The notes beneath the pieces were generated by a model that did no database searches, was not told the origin of the DNA, and was given only the letters and a program-made list of their open reading frames with translations. The translations under genes and the position numbers were made by a program. DNA of 19,866 nt from JALYGJ01 sp036558545 (GTDB lineage Bacteria; Chloroflexota; Limnocylindria; Limnocylindrales; CSP1-4), in the NCBI GenBank assembly GCA_036558545.1, contig DATBFJ010000024.1, forward strand, positions 1 through 19,866, in the 5' to 3' direction. Positions 16,349 through 19,866 of this stretch are shown piece by piece (the stretch's first letter is position 1; every line of letters begins with the position of its first letter).

Positions 16349-17590
16349 TCAGCTGCCGCTTGGTGAGGCTGCTGAGCTCGGGGCCGCCGCCGGGGTCGGC
16401 GCCTGTCCTGCACAGATGGATGCAGCAGTCGCCGGGTCAGTCGCGTTGGCACACAGGACCGGCAGAGTCAACCACTTGGCGTCGATGATCTTCTGCAGGT
16501 TGTCCTGAGTGATGGGCTGCACCTTCAGGATGAGCGACTTCTCGACGTTGTTGCCAGGCGTCGTGAAGTCCTGGACCGAGAGGTTGTCCGGAGCACTCGC
16601 CGCGTCGATGACTCCACTCGGGATCGTGACGTTGGCGACGTTCGGGTCCTTGCACAGCTGAAGCGCCGCAGCGCCGGCCGCGTTGCCCAGCTGGTTGGCG
16701 TCCTTCCAGACGTCGACGTACTGCCACCCGGCGGCGACGTTCTGGAGGTTGGCGGTATCACCGTCCTGGCCACTGACCGGGACGATGCCGTAGGACTTGT
16801 TCTTGAGGGCTGCGACAGAACCAAGAGCGGTGCTGTCATTTTCGGCGAGGACAGCGTCGATCTTCGTGCCGGCCGCGTTGGCCGCGTCGATGATCGCTTC
16901 CATCTGGCTGGTTGCCGTGGTCGTATCCCACGCCTTGGTGAAGGTTCCATCCGGCGGGTTGTTCAGGATCTTGATCGTCCCGGCATCCACCGCGGCCTTC
17001 AGGCCGGCCTGATCCCAACCTGCGGGCAGGAAGGTGCTGGCATTGGCGTCGCCCGGATCGCCCTTGATCAGGACGTAGTTGGCTGGCTTGTCAGTCGTGC
17101 CCGGCGGAACCTTGGCCAGCATGGCCGTGGCCTCGGCAACACCAACGTCGGTGTTGTTGAACGACATGTACAGGACCTTGGGATCCTCGATGAGCCTGTC
17201 ATAGGCAATCACCGGGATGCCCGCGTCCGTTGCGAGCTTGACCGCCTGGGCGCCCGACGTGCCGGACTGGGCCAACAGAACGATGACTTTCGCGCCCTGG
17301 TTGATCAGGGTCTGAACGTCAGTCAGCTGCTGGGTATCGCTCAGGTTGGCATCGAAATCGATCATGATTCCGCCGCCATTGGTAATGGTCCGCTGCATGC
17401 TCGGGCGGTCTTTCGCGGCCCAGCGTGGCTGCTGGAAGTTATTCCAGGACACGCCGACGATGCATTGCCCGGACGCTGCCGCGGACGCTGGAGCGCCACT
17501 TCCCGGCGCGGGCGTCGCAGTCCCGCTATTGCACGCGGCCGCCAGGAGCGTGATCGCTCCGAGCAGTCCCGCACCCCGTTTGTTGATCAT
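16349..17590 (-). CDS. xylF: D-xylose ABC transporter substrate-binding lipoprotein
   Basis: This is a 413-residue periplasmic-binding-type lipoprotein. The signal runs to Cys20 (Leu-Leu-Ala-Ala-Ala-Cys) and is followed by a short Pro/Ala/Ser spacer. The mature domain begins with CIVGVSWNNFQQPRWAAKDR, close to the start of E. coli XylF. IPVIAYDRLI and PVSGQDGDTANLQNVAAGWQ are xylose-binding-protein hallmarks that contribute ligand contacts. The last ~20 residues are an Ala/Pro/Ser tail beyond the folded domain, which is unusual; four cysteines in the mature part could form disulfides. The ATG at 17590 has GGAGGAG at good spacing, so I prefer it to the in-frame upstream start at 17617. It lies 55 bases downstream of the repressor gene and is followed by a cluster of hairpins. 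Function is well supported by family and operon. Confidence 0.94.
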   Translation of the reverse strand: MINKRGAGLLGAITLLAAACNSGTATPAPGSGAPASAAASGQCIVGVSWNNFQQPRWAAKDRPSMQRTITNGGGIMIDFDANLSDTQQLTDVQTLINQGAKVIVLLAQSGTSGAQAVKLATDAGIPVIAYDRLIEDPKVLYMSFNNTDVGVAEATAMLAKVPPGTTDKPANYVLIKGDPGDANASTFLPAGWDQAGLKAAVDAGTIKILNNPPDGTFTKAWDTTTATSQMEAIIDAANAAGTKIDAVLAENDSTALGSVAALKNKSYGIVPVSGQDGDTANLQNVAAGWQYVDVWKDANQLGNAAGAAALQLCKDPNVANVTIPSGVIDAASAPDNLSVQDFTTPGNNVEKSLILKVQPITQDNLQKIIDAKWLTLPVLCANATDPATAASICAGQAPTPAAAPSSAASPSGS

Positions 17591-17645
17591 CCGTTGCTCC
17601 TCCTCTGGTGACGACACGACTCTCCCCCGCGTCTTACCCCTTCTC

Positions 17646-18890
17646 TTACGCTACCACCCTCCATTCTGTGTCGATACTGGATTCCGCGACCGAGGTCGGA
17701 TCGTCGAGCAGGTGCTCGAAGGCCAGCTCGGCTGCGCCGAGCAGCGGCGCCTCAACGCCGAGAGCCGACGGCACGATCGAAACGACCGCAGACGAAGGGC
17801 GAAGCGCGAGCCTCGCCGCCTCACGCTTCGTCTGCGCCTCGATGTTGTCGTAGATCCGGGCGAACAAACCACCCAGGATGACCATGCTTGGATTGAGCAC
17901 GTTGACCATGCCGGCGATGCCGCGGCCAAGCCACGTACCGACATGGTCGAAGGCGGCCACGGCCTGCTCGTCACCGGCAGCGGCTCGGGAGAGCAGCTCA
18001 TCCACGGCTTCGCGGCCGCCGTCGATGGAAAGACCGGCGAGCGCAAGCAAGGCCCTTTCACCGACTTCGGTTTCCCAGCAGCCAACTGAGCCGCAGCCAC
18101 ATTCGCGGCCGTCCGGGTTCAGGGGCAGGTGGCCTATCTCGCCGCCGTAGCCAAAGGCACCGGTCATCGAGCGGCCGTCGAGGATGACGCCGCCACCGAC
18201 TCCCACCTCGCCTGAGATGTACAGCAGGTCGTCCACCGCGGCGCCCACGCCTCGGCGATGCTCGGCCAAGGCTCCCAGGTCGGCCTCATTCGCGACGAGA
18301 ACTCGGTCCGACCTGCCCAGCGTGTCGGCGAGGAGCTCGCCGAGCGGAACGTTCGACCAGCCCAGGTTTGGCGCCATAACGACCACACCGTCGCTGCGTC
18401 GGACGATGCCGCAGAAGGCGACAGCGACACCGACCAGCTGCTCGCGGCCCATCCGCCGCGTGTCTCCTGCGCCAAGGCTGGTGACCAGTCGGGTCAGTCC
18501 AGCGACGGTCTCGTCGGCGGTTATCTGCGCACGCGACCGGTCGATCCGGCACGAGCGCAGGACCTCGCCACCCAGCCCGACGACGGCCGCGGCGAGGTAG
18601 TCGACGGCGATCTCGAGGGCCAGTACGACCGCGCGATCGGAACGCAGTCTGACGAGTGTCGATGGTCGGCCGGGTTGCCCGAGCAACTGACCGCTGCGTT
18701 CCTCGACGAGGCCGGCGGCAGTCAGCTCGCCGATGAGCACGCGGATCGCGCTGCGGGTAAGACCGGTGCGTGTCCCGAGCTCTGAGCGCGAAAGGGGACC
18801 GTCGAGATGCAACGCGCGCACGATCGCACTCAGGTTCGCCCGACGGATCGTCTCACTTCTCAGACCGAGTTCTACGCGGCGTTGGTCCAA
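17646..18890 (-). CDS. ROK-family transcriptional repressor, probable xylose regulator (XylR-like)
   Basis: This is a 414-residue DNA-binding protein. An N-terminal winged helix-turn-helix (about 17-65, with LSRSELGTRTGLTRSAIRVL) is joined to a ROK sugar-sensing domain. GEIGHLPLNPDGRECGCG (250-267) and the following Gly-Cys provide the ROK zinc site His254, Cys264, Cys266 and Cys271. The ATP-binding loop near residues 92-104 lacks the Asp-Gly of sugar kinases, so it is a repressor and not a kinase. It heads the xylose operon, and the expected effector is xylose or a related sugar. The start is TTG at 18890, encoding Asp-Gln-Arg-Arg next; no good ribosome binding site lies at normal spacing, and a -10-like TACAAA sits six bases upstream. 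A start at a downstream codon would cut into the helix-turn-helix. Regulation of the operon it heads, and possibly of the divergent SDR gene, is inferred. Confidence 0.92.
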   Translation of the reverse strand: MDQRRVELGLRSETIRRANLSAIVRALHLDGPLSRSELGTRTGLTRSAIRVLIGELTAAGLVEERSGQLLGQPGRPSTLVRLRSDRAVVLALEIAVDYLAAAVVGLGGEVLRSCRIDRSRAQITADETVAGLTRLVTSLGAGDTRRMGREQLVGVAVAFCGIVRRSDGVVVMAPNLGWSNVPLGELLADTLGRSDRVLVANEADLGALAEHRRGVGAAVDDLLYISGEVGVGGGVILDGRSMTGAFGYGGEIGHLPLNPDGRECGCGSVGCWETEVGERALLALAGLSIDGGREAVDELLSRAAAGDEQAVAAFDHVGTWLGRGIAGMVNVLNPSMVILGGLFARIYDNIEAQTKREAARLALRPSSAVVSIVPSALGVEAPLLGAAELAFEHLLDDPTSVAESSIDTEWRVVA

Positions 18891-18896
18891 GGCTAA

Positions 18897-18902
18897 TTTG
18901 TA
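18897..18902 (-). promoter_or_regulatory. Candidate -10 element for the ROK-xyl operon (leaderless geometry)
   Basis: On the minus strand TACAAA lies exactly six bases before the TTG start of the repressor. This is the same spacing as the TACAAT in front of the Gfo/Idh/MocA gene. If used, it would give a leaderless transcript for the first gene of the xylose operon. An AGAGGA about 13 bases upstream of the TTG is too far for a normal ribosome binding site, but it keeps a leadered alternative open. Confidence 0.35.
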
Positions 18903-18912
18903 ATCCTCTGCG

Positions 18913-18944
18913 CCAAACGATTGTGTGAGGTTCCTACAATTTGG
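18913..18944. promoter_or_regulatory. Imperfect inverted repeat, candidate ROK operator
   Basis: The left arm CCAAACGATTGT (18913-18924) and right arm ACAATTTGG (18936-18944) are complementary over nine bases, with a three-base insertion in the left arm and 11 bases between the arms. The repeat lies between the divergent repressor and SDR genes and covers the -10 element of the SDR gene. A regulator bound here could control both directions. No binding consensus for this repressor is known to me. Confidence 0.3.
18935..18940 (+). promoter_or_regulatory. Candidate -10 element for the SDR gene
   Basis: TACAAT at 18935-18940 would place the transcription start near 18947, about 42 bases before the ATG at 18989, which has its own ribosome binding site GGAGGAG. 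The surrounding 11 bases GTTCCTACAAT (18930-18940) are identical to those at 10198-10208. No clear -35 box is seen at 17 bases. Confidence 0.45.
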
Positions 18945-18988
18945 CCAGCGCAGTCAAGCGCTGATTTTCGAGACCGTGGAGGAGATCG

Positions 18989-19696
18989 ATGGAACGCTTG
19001 GCTGGCCGCGTCGCACTGATTACCGGTGCTGGACGGGGCATCGGTGCCGCCACCGCAAAGCTCCTCTCCGATCAGGGAGTCAAGCTCGCGCTGGCGTCGC
19101 GCCGCGGCGAGAACCCGGGTGTAGAGGGCGCGTTGGTAAAAGAAACCGACGTGCGCGATCCCAAGTCCGTGCAAGCGATGGTCGACGCCGCCATTCAACG
19201 TTTCGGCAAGCTCGACATCGTCATCGGCAATGCCGGTGTCGGCGGTTATGGGCCGTTCCTCGACACGCCCGACCAATGGATCGAGGACATGATCGACACG
19301 AACGTGAAGGGGCTGATCTACACGCTTCGGGCGGCACTGCCGCACCTGATCAAGAGTGACGCCGCGGACGTGGTCACGGTCGCCAGCGAGGCTGGTCGCC
19401 GCGGCCTGCCATTCGAGGCGGTCTACTGCTCGTCCAAGTTCGCGCAGGTAGGCCTGACCGCCGCCCTCGACCACGAGCTGCGGCCACTAGGCATTCGCGC
19501 CACAAACGTCTGCCCCGGCGGGGTCTCAACGGACTTTGCGATGGGCACCGGGCGTACCCCGGACATGCCCGAACTCAAGGGCATGATGCACCCGGAAGAT
19601 GTGGCGGAGACAATCCTTTTCGTGCTGACGAGGCCGCGCAACCAGCGCATCCTGGAGGTGGCGTTCAGGCCGGTGACTGAGCAGTCCTGGGGCTAG
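18989..19696 (+). CDS. Short-chain dehydrogenase/reductase (SDR family)
   Basis: This is a 235-residue classical SDR NAD(P)-dependent oxidoreductase. TGAGRGIG (12-19) is the cofactor loop, NAG (81-83) and Asn105 are the structural and catalytic asparagines, and Ser133, Tyr146 and Lys150 (YCSSK) complete the catalytic tetrad. Length is typical, slightly short. After the Rossmann strand-2 region (ALASRRGENPG) the sequence is compact, and the cofactor preference cannot be set with confidence. The ATG at 18989 has GGAGGAG at good spacing. The gene is divergent from the xylose repressor across 98 bases and may share its regulation. Its substrate (sugar, alcohol or 3-oxoacyl compound) cannot be read from the sequence. 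The TAG overlaps the stop codon of the convergent gene in the four bases CTAG. Confidence 0.92.
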   Translation: MERLAGRVALITGAGRGIGAATAKLLSDQGVKLALASRRGENPGVEGALVKETDVRDPKSVQAMVDAAIQRFGKLDIVIGNAGVGGYGPFLDTPDQWIEDMIDTNVKGLIYTLRAALPHLIKSDAADVVTVASEAGRRGLPFEAVYCSSKFAQVGLTAALDHELRPLGIRATNVCPGGVSTDFAMGTGRTPDMPELKGMMHPEDVAETILFVLTRPRNQRILEVAFRPVTEQSWG

Positions 19697-19866
19697 TTCG
19701 TGGGCGGTAGCTCGCCCACGTTCAACCAGCGCCCGCCGGTTGCGCGGCGCACGGCAAAGACGGTGTCGACCGGCATGCTCGTGGAAGCAAGAAGGTTGCC
19801 CGAGTAGTCGTACTGCTCGACGGTCACAGTTCCTGTCACGTGAAATCCAAGGCTCGCGCCAGTCTG
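19693..19866 (-). CDS. C-terminal end of an unrecognised protein (5' part outside window)
   Basis: An open minus-strand frame enters from the right edge and ends with TAG at 19695-19693, giving 57 visible residues. The visible part contains TGTVTVEQYDYSGNLLA, then TSMPVDTVFAVRRATGGRW, and ends with LNVGELPPTN. Alternating hydrophobic/polar strands with Gly turns suggest a small beta-rich domain, as at the end of some secreted or membrane-anchored proteins; this is inference. I do not recognise the family. Support for its being real: the frame is open throughout the visible part, its composition looks protein-like rather than Arg-rich antisense, and the stop codon overlaps that of the SDR gene (CTAG), as in other convergent pairs here. 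Confidence 0.65.
   Translation of the reverse strand, partial: QTGASLGFHVTGTVTVEQYDYSGNLLASTSMPVDTVFAVRRATGGRWLNVGELPPTN

Noticed and set aside
17578..17590. GTTTGTTGATCAT resembling half of a Bacillus XylR box at the xylF start
   Set aside because: It is explained by the first codons of xylF and lacks the second half of the palindrome.

Overview
The window is high-GC, gene-dense chromosomal DNA from a bacterium. The features are ATG/GTG/TTG starts, many four-base stop/start overlaps, Cys-20 lipoproteins with Pro/Ser/Thr-rich linkers, ABC importers of the BMP and xylose types and an RpfG-type HD-GYP protein. Together they fit an uncultured Chloroflexota-like soil or freshwater heterotroph (Limnocylindria-like). 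That placement is inference from protein style only; no rRNA or tRNA is present to fix it. No mobile element, CRISPR array or prophage is visible.

Layout. (1) 1-932 (+): the 3' end of gatB, coupled to a small two-helix membrane protein. (2) 1069-6879 (-): an operon for a nucleoside-type (BMP family) ABC importer, in the order lipoprotein, hairpin, double-domain ATPase, permease, permease, CoA-binding protein. (3) 7137-8958 (+): a response regulator with a c-di-GMP-type HD-GYP output domain, then a PlsC-like acyltransferase. (4) 8900-10158 (-): an aldose 1-epimerase-like protein coupled to a small zincin metallopeptidase. (5) 10215-11204 (+): a Gfo/Idh/MocA sugar dehydrogenase, apparently leaderless. 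(6) 11201-18890 (-): a complete xylose operon, in the order ROK repressor, xylose-binding lipoprotein, hairpin cluster, permease, single-domain ATPase, xylose isomerase, xylulokinase. (7) 18989-19696 (+): an SDR oxidoreductase divergent from the repressor. (8) 19693-19866 (-): the C-terminal end of an unrecognised protein, which runs off the window.

How the genes work together. The ROK-xylFH-ATPase-xylAB set imports D-xylose and converts it to xylulose-5-phosphate for the pentose phosphate pathway. Xylose, or a derivative, is the expected inducer of the ROK repressor. The adjacent epimerase and Gfo/Idh/MocA dehydrogenase could interconvert sugar anomers and oxidise an aldose, giving a possible second, oxidative route for the same sugar. 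In both importers the gene for the binding lipoprotein is separated from the membrane components by strong RNA hairpins, a usual way to make the binding protein in excess.

No clearly new system stands out. The most noteworthy signals are non-coding: the hairpin cluster behind the xylose-binding protein gene, an 11-base promoter-like element shared by the two plus-strand dehydrogenases, and probable leaderless starts. There are also three tail-to-tail gene overlaps.
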